A stretch of 64,000 nt of DNA from Anaerococcus marasmi (GTDB lineage: Bacteria > Bacillota > Clostridia > Tissierellales > Peptoniphilaceae): positions 1,539,501-1,603,500 of the forward strand of contig NZ_OLMF01000004.1 in assembly GCF_900290195.1 (NCBI RefSeq), in the 5' to 3' direction. A program made the position numbers and the translations under genes. Shown one piece after another: positions 53,201 to 61,188 of this stretch; the stretch's first letter is position 1, and the number at the start of each line of letters is the position of its first letter. Under the pieces are notes generated by a model. It was given only the letters and a program-made list of their open reading frames with translations. It ran no database searches and had not been told where the DNA came from.

Positions 53201-53495
53201 CCTAGAAAAAAGAGTGAGTGAAGATGAGATATACTTCGCCTACGATACCCAGCAGATATTTGGAGAAATTGAGATCTTTCCGCAAGGATCTTTTTCTAAT
53301 CTTAGATTTTTCATAGGAGAAAGTGAGAATGAAGGAAGCTTCAAGGAGATTAGGGCTAATAAAATAGTAAAAGATTCTTCTAAGACTACTTTTACCTTCG
53401 AGAAATTTCCTGCAACATTAATCAAAATTATAGGCGATGTAAGAAATATTAGTAAAGTAAGGCTTAGGTCTATGAAGATTAAAGTGGAAGAATAG
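50214..53495 (+). CDS. GH2-family beta-glycosidase (beta-galactosidase-like), multi-domain
   Basis: 1093 aa. N-terminal sugar-binding domain (KSWRFTLGDIPG, LPHDYSIARPYS, GGVGLYRKSF, residues ~20-180), an immunoglobulin-like domain, then the TIM barrel with AVCLHHDQGALGAA, ITHNPASKKLIDIANKEGILLIEE, the acid/base glutamate in YSLGNEILCG and the nucleophile region ILWQSESASS. A DUF4982-type domain follows (VYTNASAIELIF), and the C-terminal ~90 residues resemble a discoidin-like binding module (EIEIFPQGSFSNLRFFIGE). No signal peptide. With GH92 and the GH123-like enzyme it suggests breakdown of a complex host glycan fragment; a beta-galactosidase, beta-mannosidase or glucuronidase activity all remain possible. 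Confidence 0.88.
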   Translation: MKSKYYIEKIDTNQRRINLNKSWRFTLGDIPGFYKNFFDDSSWDYIDLPHDYSIARPYSKAGEAQSAYKLGGVGLYRKSFIIEEKKRAKLSFDGIYCDVEVFLNGKKLACHHHGYSPFLIDITDFLYYDRENILAIKVDNPIPTSRWYSGSGIYRELDLILTDDIAFDEVRIDDYGLEDKKGEIDLEIRSFISNKSNFDEEIILEHKIIYKDKLVERYKSEVFSIEAMGERELKDRFPISYPRLWSVDNPEFYKIESLIKRKGKIIEKITIDYGFRYFAARSSRGFSLNGKAIKLKAVCLHHDQGALGAADYYRAILRQVLLMKDMGANAIRITHNPASKKLIDIANKEGILLIEEIFDGWILDKNNNYKDYSRYFAQKIGESKLINSTCGMTWGEFDLKETLRRDYNAPSIIAYSLGNEILCGTNQTRSKEYPSLARDLISWARGLDQKRFLTIGDNSLRDGYDKNLVEIEEELTKSKGLVGLNYCDGDKYDKIHKDHPNWILWQSESASSVNSRACYDRLGDDLREDMRLTSYDESEVAWGNLAAESWFDVINRDFVMGEAVWTGFDYLGEPTPYNGIERGAPYGFPAPRSSFFGIVDTAGFPKDSYYLYRALWNEKDTTTHILPSWNPKELGDLAENVPIVVYTNASAIELIFTDEDGNIKSLGKKYMEKVRTERGFSYKKVKGVDGPRSLYMTWHMPYEKGEISAISFDENGKIIRNTVGRSKVKTPTEDTFIKLEAFYPSMGENREGINFITIDLVDNDGNIKTALTDEISVEVSENAKLLGLDSGLQTDFELFATDKKRAYGGRLLAIVKAKGPGPLKLKASGQNLSQVELTIPVWGEFHKRNSLVYDKYLINSSSEDLNFEGDKKITWKLIEKGKYHRTYVGDSKIGPMNLYVLDIKGELRLMDYEMGIFEEELPIFPKSLPLVDEEGQIYYHGKEISYDDFDEEKFRGEGFVRTRAMLKVLGENYKSSVSVRKLVERYRKDAYIEDFALEKRVSEDEIYFAYDTQQIFGEIEIFPQGSFSNLRFFIGESENEGSFKEIRANKIVKDSSKTTFTFEKFPATLIKIIGDVRNISKVRLRSMKIKVEE

Positions 53496-53545
53496 AAGAA
53501 AATCTTGGGAATCGGTAGAATATATAGTGAAAGAAAAGAGGTAGT

Positions 53546-54112
53546 ATGGAAGAAAAGAAAAGTTTGTGGCAACTATTTAAGTCCACCCTATATCTGTCCG
53601 CCTTTACCTTTGGCGGAGGTTATGTAATAATTTCACTGATGAAGGATACCTTTGTAGATAAGCTAGGCTGGCTAGAGAAGGACGACATGCTAGATATGAC
53701 TGCTATTGCCCAGTCGGCTCCTGGAGCTGTCGCTGTAAATGCAGCTGTAGTAGTAGGTTATGAGACTTTTGGCATCTCCGGTATGCTTGTAGCAATCCTT
53801 GCAACTATTATTCCGCCCCTTGTGATAATTTCTACGATTTCTATTTTCTACAAGGCCTTTATAGCCAATAAATTTATAGCGACCTTTCTTAAGGGAATGC
53901 AGGCAGGAGTCGCAGCCCTTATCTTTAAGGTAGTCATAGATATGACGAAAGATTTATTAAAACTTAAGTCGAAAACCCTCCTTCTAGTAATGGTTTTAAG
54001 CTTTGTGGCAGGATTTTTCTTTAAGATTAATATTGTCTATATCATCCTTGCTTTGATTTTGGTGGGCCTTATCTATTCATGGAAGAAGAAAGGAGAAAGC
54101 CGTGCTTCTTGA
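53546..54112 (+). CDS. Chromate transporter, short-chain CHR subunit 1
   Basis: 188 aa with about five to six helices. The CHR motifs FTFGGGYVIISLMKD, AIAQSAPGAVAVNAAVVVGYETFG and ILATIIPPLVIIS are clear. Half-size CHR proteins are made as pairs that work together; in most bacteria the natural anion is unknown although the family is named for chromate efflux. Overlaps its partner gene by 11 bases. Confidence 0.9.
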   Translation: MEEKKSLWQLFKSTLYLSAFTFGGGYVIISLMKDTFVDKLGWLEKDDMLDMTAIAQSAPGAVAVNAAVVVGYETFGISGMLVAILATIIPPLVIISTISIFYKAFIANKFIATFLKGMQAGVAALIFKVVIDMTKDLLKLKSKTLLLVMVLSFVAGFFFKINIVYIILALILVGLIYSWKKKGESRAS

Positions 54113-54653
54113 CTTATATTTGACCTTTTTTAAGGTGGGACTTTTCTCCTTCGGTGGAGGTTACGCTGCCCTTCCACTAATCCAGCAGGAAGTAGTCGGG
54201 GCAAATTCTTGGCTAAGTCTTTCTGAGTTTAACGACCTTATTACCATAAGCCAGATGACTCCAGGGCCTATTGCCGTAAATTCTGCGACCTTCGTGGGAG
54301 TTAGGGTAGGAGGTATTCTTGGAGGGCTTGTCGCAACCCTAGGTTGTGTGACGCCTTCTGCGATAATCGTTGGAATTTTGGCCTATTTTTACAAAAAATA
54401 CAAGGACCTAGATTCGATTTCTAATGTCCTATACTTCCTAAGACCTGCTATAATTTCTATGATTTTAATAGCTGGCGTAGATATACTTATGACTGCCTTA
54501 TTTGACACAAGAGCAATTACTTTAATGAATCTAGACTATAAGATGCTAGGGCTTTTCGCCCTTATCTTAATCCTAATGATCAAAAAGGATATAGATCCGA
54601 TTAAGCTGATGCTTGCATCAGGAGCTATCTATCTTTTGATAAGTTTAATATGA
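54102..54653 (+). CDS. Chromate transporter, short-chain CHR subunit 2
   Basis: 183 aa, GTG start. FFKVGLFSFGGGYAALPLIQQEVV, ISQMTPGPIAVNSATFVGVRVGG and LGCVTPSAIIVGIL match the second half of full-length ChrA. Together with the preceding gene it reconstructs a bidomain transporter with opposite topology of the halves. Followed by its own terminator. Confidence 0.9.
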   Translation: MLLDLYLTFFKVGLFSFGGGYAALPLIQQEVVGANSWLSLSEFNDLITISQMTPGPIAVNSATFVGVRVGGILGGLVATLGCVTPSAIIVGILAYFYKKYKDLDSISNVLYFLRPAIISMILIAGVDILMTALFDTRAITLMNLDYKMLGLFALILILMIKKDIDPIKLMLASGAIYLLISLI

Positions 54654-54659
54654 CACAAG

Positions 54660-54698
54660 GGACTTGATAAAAAATTTGCATATCAAGTCCTTATTTTA
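54660..54698 (+). terminator. Terminator after the chromate transporter pair
   Basis: GGACTTGATA (54660-54669) pairs perfectly with TATCAAGTCC (54681-54690), followed by TTATTTTAT. Confidence 0.85.
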
Positions 54699-54748
54699 TA
54701 TAATAAAAGAAAAGCTTTTCATGAAGAGAAGCGAACAAAGGAGTTTTT

Positions 54749-56023
54749 ATGAAAATCAAATTACCTTATGGCAAAACATTCCAAGAAACAGAAATTGACG
54801 ATTCAAGAATTCAAGGAATCCTAACATCTCATCTAGAAGAATACCATCCAGAAGACGACCAACTTACAATAGTAAAAAAAGCTATGGCAAGTCCCATCGA
54901 ATCAAAGAAACTAAAAGAGCTTGCTGTCGGCAAGGATAAGGTTGTCATCCTTATAAGTGATCATACAAGACCAGTTCCAAGTAAATACATACTTCCCCTA
55001 ATGCTTGCTGAAATCAGAGAGGGAAACCCAGATGCGGACATAACCCTCCTAGTAGCTACAGGATGCCATAGAAATTCTAAGAAAGAAGAATTGATATTTA
55101 AACTCGGTGAAGAGATTTATAATAATGAAAAAATCTACATCCACGACTGTGATGATGAAGAAATGCTCGTAACCTTAGATGAAAAGCTTCCTTCAGGTGG
55201 AGATATTGTAGTAAATAAACTAGCTGCTGAGGCAGATCTTCTAGTAGCTGAGGGCTTTATCGAGCCACATTTCTTCGCAGGATTTTCTGGAGGAAGAAAG
55301 TCAGTCTTTCCTGGATGTTGTTCTAGGAAGGCTGTAATGTACAATCACAACTCAGAATTTATCGACAGTCAATACTCAAGAACAGGAAATCTCGAAAACA
55401 ATCCAATCCACAAGGACATGGTTGCAGCAGCCAGAGCCCTAGGCCTTTGCTATGTAGTTAATGTAGTTATAAACTCCGAAAAGAAAGTAATCCACGCAGT
55501 AGCAGGTGATCTTGAGAAGGCTCACGAGGCTGGAACAGATTGGCTAAAGGATAAGGCGGGAGTTGAAAGAAAAGAAGCAGACATTGCCATTACATCAAAC
55601 GGTGGCTACCCACTTGATCAAAACATCTACCAAACAGTTAAGTCAATGACAGCAGCAGAAGCGACCCTTAAAGATGACGGAGTAATCATAGTTTGCTCTG
55701 AATCAGGAGATGGTACTGGAGGAGATGCCTTCCACAAGGCCTTCCTAGAAGAAAGAGATATAGAAAAGCTATACAAAGGCTTCCTCGATACACCAAAAAT
55801 CGAAACTATACCAGACCAATGGGAATCACAAATCCTATGTAGGATTCTCCTAAAGGCAAAGGCAGTAATCTACGTATCAGATTATGATCCTAAAGTCCTA
55901 GAAGACTTCCACTTTATCCCAGTCAAAACCCTAGATGAGGCTATGGAAAAAGCAGACGAATTAATGGGCAAAGACAGCACAGTTACAGTTATACCAGACG
56001 GTATTGCAGTTATAGTAAAATAA
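54749..56023 (+). CDS. larA: Lactate racemase family protein (LarA)
   Basis: 424 aa. LarA interconverts D- and L-lactate (or other 2-hydroxyacids in homologues) with a covalently bound nickel-pincer cofactor. Key segments: SDHTRPVPSKYILPLML, VATGCHRNSKKEE (first active-site His), and EPHFFAGFSGGRKSVFPGCCS with the nickel-binding His and the lysine that holds the cofactor. RBS AAAGGAG. The cofactor genes larB, larC and larE are not in the window, so they must lie elsewhere, or the protein has a related role. Its terminator is split by the second mobile repeat. Confidence 0.9.
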   Translation: MKIKLPYGKTFQETEIDDSRIQGILTSHLEEYHPEDDQLTIVKKAMASPIESKKLKELAVGKDKVVILISDHTRPVPSKYILPLMLAEIREGNPDADITLLVATGCHRNSKKEELIFKLGEEIYNNEKIYIHDCDDEEMLVTLDEKLPSGGDIVVNKLAAEADLLVAEGFIEPHFFAGFSGGRKSVFPGCCSRKAVMYNHNSEFIDSQYSRTGNLENNPIHKDMVAAARALGLCYVVNVVINSEKKVIHAVAGDLEKAHEAGTDWLKDKAGVERKEADIAITSNGGYPLDQNIYQTVKSMTAAEATLKDDGVIIVCSESGDGTGGDAFHKAFLEERDIEKLYKGFLDTPKIETIPDQWESQILCRILLKAKAVIYVSDYDPKVLEDFHFIPVKTLDEAMEKADELMGKDSTVTVIPDGIAVIVK

Positions 56024-56028
56024 ATTAG

Positions 56029-56052
56029 AGCCGGCTTAGACCTGGCTTAGAC
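56029..56052 (+). terminator. larA terminator, left duplicated copy
   Basis: AGCCGG-CTTAGA-CC-T-GGCT hairpin right after larA, lacking a T-run. A near-copy recurs at 56258-56281. Confidence 0.6.
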
Positions 56053-56252
56053 TGTAGACAAAGTAGCTCTAATTGAAATTTATTTTATAGTTAAATTACC
56101 CTTATCTCGACTAAGAGAGTGAAACGAACGCATGGAGAGATCTCGTTAGATTTCTCCACTCACTCCGTACTCTGACTCGTTACTTAGTAACTTTTCCGTG
56201 CTTTCGCACTAGTCAGAGGGGTAAATAAGGGTGTTTTTTGAAATTTTCTATA
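56053..56252. mobile_element. 200-bp non-coding mobile repeat, copy 2 (inside the larA terminator)
   Basis: Begins TGTAGACAAAGTAGCTCTA and is colinear with copy 1 at 16415-16726: shared AAATTTATTTTAT, TTACCCTTATCTCGACTA, AGAGTGAAACGAACGCATGG, GAGATCTC, TCACTCCGTACTCTGACTCG, TTACTTAGTAACTTTTCCGT and the GTGC..GCAC hairpin. It lacks about 80 bases of copy 1 (the AAATGTGCC hairpin region) and the GTAAATAGCC stem. The right end (TCTATA) is degenerate against the expected GTCTACA. Flanked by two copies of the larA terminator sequence. Confidence 0.7.
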
Positions 56253-56257
56253 GTCCA

Positions 56258-56283
56258 GGCCGGCTTAGTCCGGCTTTTCTTGT
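56258..56283 (+). terminator. larA terminator, right duplicated copy with T-run
   Basis: GGCCGG-CTTAGT-CCGGC followed by TTTTCTTG. Shares GCCGGCTTAG and the following CC..GGCTT with the left copy at 56029. Confidence 0.65.
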
Positions 56284-56400
56284 GCAATCTTCTTAATAGA
56301 ATCGACTTTTTTGAATCGAGCAGATATAGATTTTAGAAAATTAAAAAACTTTGGCACTTATAGTATAGTAATCCAAAGAGTAAAGAGAAAAGGAGATTTT

Positions 56401-58065
56401 ATGCAAAAAAAGTGGTGGCAGAAGGAAATTGTTTATCAGATTTATCCTAGGTCTTTCAAGGACTCAAACAATGACGGGATAGGTGATATTAGGGGAATTG
56501 TTGAAAAACTTGATTACTTAAAGGACTTGGGCATTACTATGATTTGGCTTTGCCCAATTTATAAGTCCCCTATGGCCGACAATGGTTATGATATTTCTGA
56601 TTATTTCGATATCAATGAAGAGTTTGGCAGTATGGAAGACTTTGATCTTTTGGTAGCAGAAGCGAAAAAAAGAGATATCAAGATCATGATGGACCTTGTC
56701 CTAAACCACACCTCTAATGAACATGCGTGGTTTAAGGAGGCGATATCTGATAAGGATAGTCCTTACAGGAATTATTATATCATCAAAGAAGGGAAAGAGC
56801 TTCCAAACAATTGGAGATCGATCTTTGGTGGCTCTACTTGGACTAAGATAGATGGTGAAGATGCCTATTACTTCCATTCCTTTGCCAAAGAGCAGCCAGA
56901 TCTCAATTGGGAAAACCCTAAGCTTAGAGAAGAAGTAATTAATATTGTTAATTTCTGGATTGATAAGGGAATAACAGCCTTTAGGATGGATGCGATTAAC
57001 CATATCAAGAAAGACCCATCCTACAAAAGTGGTGAGCCAGACGGGGCTGATGGCAGAGTTTCAGTCGTAAAATTCGGCAGAAATCAAGAGGGAGTTGAAG
57101 AACTCATAAGGATCCTTTCAGATAATACCTTCAGAATTCACGATTCGATGACTGTTGGTGAGACCGCTGGTCTTTCTTATGATAAATACGCTAACTACAT
57201 CGGTGATGATGGTGTATTTTCCATGGTATTTGACTTTATCCCAGCAAACTTCGACGTGGTTGAAGAAACTTGGTACAAGAGACTTGACTGGAAGGTAAGT
57301 GACTTTAGAAAGTCGATTTTCGATAGTCAAGAATCGATCCAAAAATACGGCTGGTCAGCAAACTTCATTGAAAACCACGACCAACCAAGGGCTACTACCA
57401 AGATTTTAAGGGAAAAGGACGAGGATATTGATGCTATCAAGATGCTTGGAGGAATATATTTCTTCTTTAGGGGAACTCCTTATATCTACCAGGGTCAAGA
57501 GCTCGGTATGAAAAACTTCGTAAGAGAATCACCAGACGACTTCCAAGACATCCAATCCATAGACTCCTATAATAGATCGCTAGAGGAAGGATTTAGCGAG
57601 AAGGAAGCACTCTACTTCACTAACCTTAGGAGCAGGGACAACCCAAGAGTTCCTTTCGCCTGGACTGGGGAAAAGTACGGAGGATTCTCAGAAACTAGAC
57701 CTTGGCTTGCCATGGCCTACGAAAATCCTAAAGTAAATGCAGACGATGAAGAAAAGGATAAGGATTCTGTCCTAAACTTCTACAAAAAAATGATAGACTT
57801 TAGACAAAATAGCCAGTATTCTGATATCCTAATCTATGGAGACTTCAAGCCTCTAGAAGGATTGGATGATGAAATAATAGCATATGAAAGAATCCTAGAT
57901 GGTAAAAATCTAGAAATTATCGCCAACTTCTCAGATGAAGAAAAGAAAATAGAAGCAAAGGGTAAGGATATAATCTTTTCAAACTTAAGGGGAGAAATTG
58001 AAGGAGATATCTTAAGCTTAAGCCCATACGGCTTTGTAATCCTAGATAAAAAAGTTAATAAATAA
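56401..58065 (+). CDS. GH13 alpha-glucosidase (oligo-1,6/maltase type)
   Basis: 554 aa from ATG 56401, behind AAAAGGAGATTTT; the longer frame has no start site. Cytoplasmic alpha-glucosidase. Conserved regions: YQIYPRSFKDSNNDGIGDI, DLVLNHTS, nucleophile Asp in FRMDAINHIKK, acid/base Glu in TVGETAG, and ENHDQPR. The residue after the nucleophile is Ala; isomaltases usually have Val there and alpha-1,4-preferring enzymes Ala or Thr, so maltose-type activity is possible. Trehalose-6-P hydrolase is less likely because no trehalose PTS is near. Has its own terminator. Confidence 0.9.
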   Translation: MQKKWWQKEIVYQIYPRSFKDSNNDGIGDIRGIVEKLDYLKDLGITMIWLCPIYKSPMADNGYDISDYFDINEEFGSMEDFDLLVAEAKKRDIKIMMDLVLNHTSNEHAWFKEAISDKDSPYRNYYIIKEGKELPNNWRSIFGGSTWTKIDGEDAYYFHSFAKEQPDLNWENPKLREEVINIVNFWIDKGITAFRMDAINHIKKDPSYKSGEPDGADGRVSVVKFGRNQEGVEELIRILSDNTFRIHDSMTVGETAGLSYDKYANYIGDDGVFSMVFDFIPANFDVVEETWYKRLDWKVSDFRKSIFDSQESIQKYGWSANFIENHDQPRATTKILREKDEDIDAIKMLGGIYFFFRGTPYIYQGQELGMKNFVRESPDDFQDIQSIDSYNRSLEEGFSEKEALYFTNLRSRDNPRVPFAWTGEKYGGFSETRPWLAMAYENPKVNADDEEKDKDSVLNFYKKMIDFRQNSQYSDILIYGDFKPLEGLDDEIIAYERILDGKNLEIIANFSDEEKKIEAKGKDIIFSNLRGEIEGDILSLSPYGFVILDKKVNK

Positions 58066-58075
58066 CAAGAAGAAG

Positions 58076-58121
58076 ACGCAAAATCAAAGGTGATCATAAG
58101 CCTTTGCTTTTGCGTTTTGCT
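58076..58121 (+). terminator. Terminator after the GH13 gene
   Basis: ACGCAAAA-TC-AAAGG pairs with CCTTT-GC-TTTTGCGT (58101-58115), followed by TTTGCTTT. Confidence 0.8.
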
Positions 58122-58148
58122 TTAATTCTATAAATCTTCGCAAAACAT

Positions 58149-58177
58149 TTGACATTCCTTTGACTAAGTGTTATATT
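58149..58177 (+). promoter_or_regulatory. Promoter of the glucuronate (uxu) operon
   Basis: TTGACA (58149-58154), 17-bp spacer, TATATT (58172-58177). Confidence 0.8.
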
Positions 58178-58191
58178 AATATCAGAAGAGA

Positions 58192-58206
58192 TTGTAAGCG
58201 ATTACA
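58192..58206 (+). promoter_or_regulatory. cre site 1 (CcpA/LacI-type operator)
   Basis: TTGTAAGCGATTACA fits every position of the cre consensus WTGNAANCGNWNNCW and is itself an inverted repeat (TGTAA-GCGA-TTACA). It starts about 15 bases after the -10, so bound protein would block early transcription. A LacI-family uronate repressor could also use it. Confidence 0.75.
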
Positions 58207-58249
58207 AAAAAGATTGAGCCTTATAATCGCTTAAAAATTTTAGGATAAA

Positions 58250-58264
58250 TTGCAACCGCTTACA
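58250..58264 (+). promoter_or_regulatory. cre site 2 (CcpA/LacI-type operator)
   Basis: TTGCAACCGCTTACA, 58 bases after site 1, also fits WTGNAANCGNWNNCW at all positions. A weaker half-like ATAATCGCTTA lies between them. Confidence 0.7.
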
Positions 58265-58377
58265 GAAATGTTTGATTATTTGATTAAGAGAAATATTAGA
58301 GATTAGGAACTTAAAATATCATAAACGATTAGGGTATAAGAGAAATAGGAAGCTTTAGCAATTAAATGGAGGAGTTT

Positions 58378-59958
58378 ATGGAACTAAAACTAGAGAACTT
58401 AGATCAAATTCTAGAAAAAGTGGACAAGGGTCCAAAATATGACGTAAAAAAGCTTAGAGAAGAATCAATCAAGGATCCAAAATGGCTCGCTTTTGGTTCA
58501 GGTAATATCTTTAGAGGATTTATTGCAAGAGTAAACCAAGACGCAATAAATGCAGGCAAGGAAGATCGTGGAATTTCTGTTGTAGAAACCTTCGATGAAG
58601 AAATCATCGAAAAGATCTACAAGCCATACGACAACCTAGCCCTATCAGTTACCCTTCACAAGGACGGTAATTTCGATACAAACTTAATAGCCAACCTAGT
58701 TGAAGCTCTAACTCTTAAGGATATGACAAGAATTAAAGAAATTGCCACAAATCCTAACCTTGAACTAATGAGCTTCACGATTACAGAAAAAGGCTACAAC
58801 CTCTACGGTTCAGACGGAAATCTTATGGGAGTAGTTAGAGAAGATCTTGAAAATGGTCCAGAAACTAGTAAGCACCTTATGAGCATTGTAACCGCTTTAT
58901 TAAACCTAAGATATAAGGAAAATGGCAAGGCCCTAACCCTATTGTCAATGGATAATGCAAGCCACAACGGAGATTTAGTCAAAAACTCAGTTATGCTTAT
59001 AGCTAAGGCTTGGCTAGAAAAAGGCTTCGTAGAAGAAGGATTTATCAAATATCTAGAAGAAAAAATAGCCTTCCCACTTTCTATGATCGATAAGATCACG
59101 CCAAGACCTTCTGAGGATGTTCAAAAACACCTAGAAGATGAAGGCTTTAGTAGAATGGAGACTGTAATAACAGAAAAAGGCTCCTATATAGCAGGTTTTG
59201 TAAACTCAGAGGAAGCAGAGTATCTCGTTATAGAAGATAATTTTACTAACGGAAGACCAGCTTTCGAAGAAGGCGGAGTATATATGGCAGATAGGGAGAC
59301 TGTAAATAAGGTTGAGACAATGAAGGTTACAACTTGCCTAAACCCACTTCACACAGTGCTTGCGACTTACGGTTGCATCCTAGGCCATGCAAAGATTTCA
59401 GAAGAGATGGAAGATGTGGAACTTGTTAAGCTAATTAAGAAAATTGGTTATGACGAAGGCCTTAAGGTTGTAGTTGATCCTGGAATCATCAATCCAAAAG
59501 ACTTCATTGATGAAGTAATCAATGTAAGATTTCCAAACAAGTTCATGCCAGATACACCACAAAGAATCGCAACAGACACATCACAAAAGATTCCTGTAAG
59601 ATTTGGAGAGACTATAAAAGGTTATATGAATGATAAGAATCTCGATGTAGCTGACCTTAAGTTTATCCCACTAGCCCTAGCCGGTTGGTTGAGATATCTT
59701 CTAGGAGTAAATGATGAGGGAGAAGCTTTCGAGCTTTCAAACGATCCTATGATGGACTATCTAAAGGAAAGCCTAGAAGGAATCAAAGTCGGAGACTTCA
59801 AGGAAACTGATGGTCTAAAAGAATTACTAAGAAACGAAAAAATCTTCGGAGTAAATCTTGAAGAAGTTGGACTTTCAGAAATAGTTACAAAATATTTCGA
59901 AGAATTGTCAGATGGCCCTGGAAGTGTAAGAGCTACACTTAAGAAGTACCTAGCATAA
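58378..59958 (+). CDS. uxuB: Fructuronate reductase / mannitol dehydrogenase family (UxuB)
   Basis: 526 aa from ATG 58378, behind GGAGGAG; an upstream ATG at 58366 overlaps that site. Polyol-specific long-chain dehydrogenase: N-terminal WLAFGSGNIFRGFIARVNQDAI, then SMDNASHNGDLVKN, the catalytic region FPLSMIDKITPRPSED with the Lys, and CLNPLHTVLATYGCI. Reduces D-fructuronate to D-mannonate with NADH. Followed by uxuA after 16 bases, confirming the hexuronate role over mannitol. Confidence 0.9.
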   Translation: MELKLENLDQILEKVDKGPKYDVKKLREESIKDPKWLAFGSGNIFRGFIARVNQDAINAGKEDRGISVVETFDEEIIEKIYKPYDNLALSVTLHKDGNFDTNLIANLVEALTLKDMTRIKEIATNPNLELMSFTITEKGYNLYGSDGNLMGVVREDLENGPETSKHLMSIVTALLNLRYKENGKALTLLSMDNASHNGDLVKNSVMLIAKAWLEKGFVEEGFIKYLEEKIAFPLSMIDKITPRPSEDVQKHLEDEGFSRMETVITEKGSYIAGFVNSEEAEYLVIEDNFTNGRPAFEEGGVYMADRETVNKVETMKVTTCLNPLHTVLATYGCILGHAKISEEMEDVELVKLIKKIGYDEGLKVVVDPGIINPKDFIDEVINVRFPNKFMPDTPQRIATDTSQKIPVRFGETIKGYMNDKNLDVADLKFIPLALAGWLRYLLGVNDEGEAFELSNDPMMDYLKESLEGIKVGDFKETDGLKELLRNEKIFGVNLEEVGLSEIVTKYFEELSDGPGSVRATLKKYLA

Positions 59959-59974
59959 TTAAGGAGAAACGTTT

Positions 59975-61045
59975 ATGAAAATGACATTTAGACACTACGG
60001 AAATGATGATCCAATCTCACTAGAATACATCGCACAAATTCCTGGAGTTACAGGAGTTATGGTTATGATGAATGAGTGGGAAGCAGGAGAAGTTTGGGAG
60101 AAGGAAGTCTTCCAAGAATACGTTGATAAGTGCCACGCAGTAGGTCTTGATTGTGAAATCATCGAGTCAATCAACGTTCACGAAGATATCAAGATGGGTC
60201 TTCCAACAAGAGATAAATACATCGAAAACTACAAAGAGTCTCTAAGAAACGTTGCAGCTTGTGGTGTAAAGACAGTAATTTACAACTTCATGCCAGTATT
60301 TGACTGGGTTAAGACAGAACTATACAAGGAGCTTCCTGATGGATCTAATACCCTTGCCTTTGACCAAGCCAAGGTAGAAGGTCTTTCTCCAAGAGATATG
60401 GTAAATGAAATCCTCGACGGAGCAGGAAACTTCGAATTACCAGGTTGGGAGCCAGAAAGACTATCTCAACTAGAAGATGTTCTTGAAAAATACAAGGATA
60501 TCGATGAAGATAAATTAAGAGAAAACTACAAATACTTCCTTGAAGCAATAATCCCAACATGCGAGGAAGTAGGAATCAAAATGGCAGTTCACCCAGACGA
60601 TCCAGCTTGGCCAATCTTCGATATACCTAGAATAACCTCAACTCCAGAAGATTTAGAAAAAATTGTAAATCTAGTAGATTCCCCATCAAATACCCTATGT
60701 GTTTGTACAGGATCATTGGGATCTAGAGCCCAAAATGACGTTCCTGCCATAATCGCAGACTTCGCTAAAAGAGGCAAAATCGGAGCAATTCACGCTAGAA
60801 ACATCAAGTTTACTGGAGAAAAACAATTCTATGAATCAGCTCACCTTTCTAGCTACGGGTCATTAGATATGTACGCTATAATGAAAGCCCTCTACGATGC
60901 TGACTTTGACGGCTACCTAAGACCAGACCACGGAAGAATGATCTGGGGCGAAGAAGGAAGAGCAGGCTACGGACTCTACGACAGAGCCCTAGGAGTTGCT
61001 TACCTAAACGGTCTTTGGGAAGCTATAGATAAAAATAATAAATAG
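59975..61045 (+). CDS. uxuA: Mannonate dehydratase
   Basis: 356 aa. Dehydrates D-mannonate to 2-keto-3-deoxygluconate. TIM-barrel enzyme with metal ligands in [11 protein letters not shown] (His), [11 protein letters not shown] (Cys), AIHARNIK (His) and [13 protein letters not shown] (Asp, His). N-terminal [19 protein letters not shown] is typical. Length slightly under the E. coli protein, as usual in Firmicutes. Confidence 0.96.
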   Translation: MKMTFRHYGNDDPISLEYIAQIPGVTGVMVMMNEWEAGEVWEKEVFQEYVDKCHAVGLDCEIIESINVHEDIKMGLPTRDKYIENYKESLRNVAACGVKTVIYNFMPVFDWVKTELYKELPDGSNTLAFDQAKVEGLSPRDMVNEILDGAGNFELPGWEPERLSQLEDVLEKYKDIDEDKLRENYKYFLEAIIPTCEEVGIKMAVHPDDPAWPIFDIPRITSTPEDLEKIVNLVDSPSNTLCVCTGSLGSRAQNDVPAIIADFAKRGKIGAIHARNIKFTGEKQFYESAHLSSYGSLDMYAIMKALYDADFDGYLRPDHGRMIWGEEGRAGYGLYDRALGVAYLNGLWEAIDKNNK

Positions 61046-61088
61046 ATAATCAAGTTTTTAGACAACTACGAACATAAACCTTTGATAG

Positions 61089-61117
61089 GTGAGGCCTCTC
61101 TTAGGAGAAGTCCTCAC
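61089..61117 (+). promoter_or_regulatory. Hairpin between uxuA and uxaC
   Basis: GTGAGG-CC-TCTC-TTAG-GAGA-AGT-CCTCAC without a T-run, in the 143-base gap inside the operon. Could be an mRNA-stability or processing element. Confidence 0.45.
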
Positions 61118-61188
61118 TTAATCCGAGGAAATTCTTTTGACCATAATAGACAAAAAATTAACTAATACTATAAAAGAAAGGAAAACCA

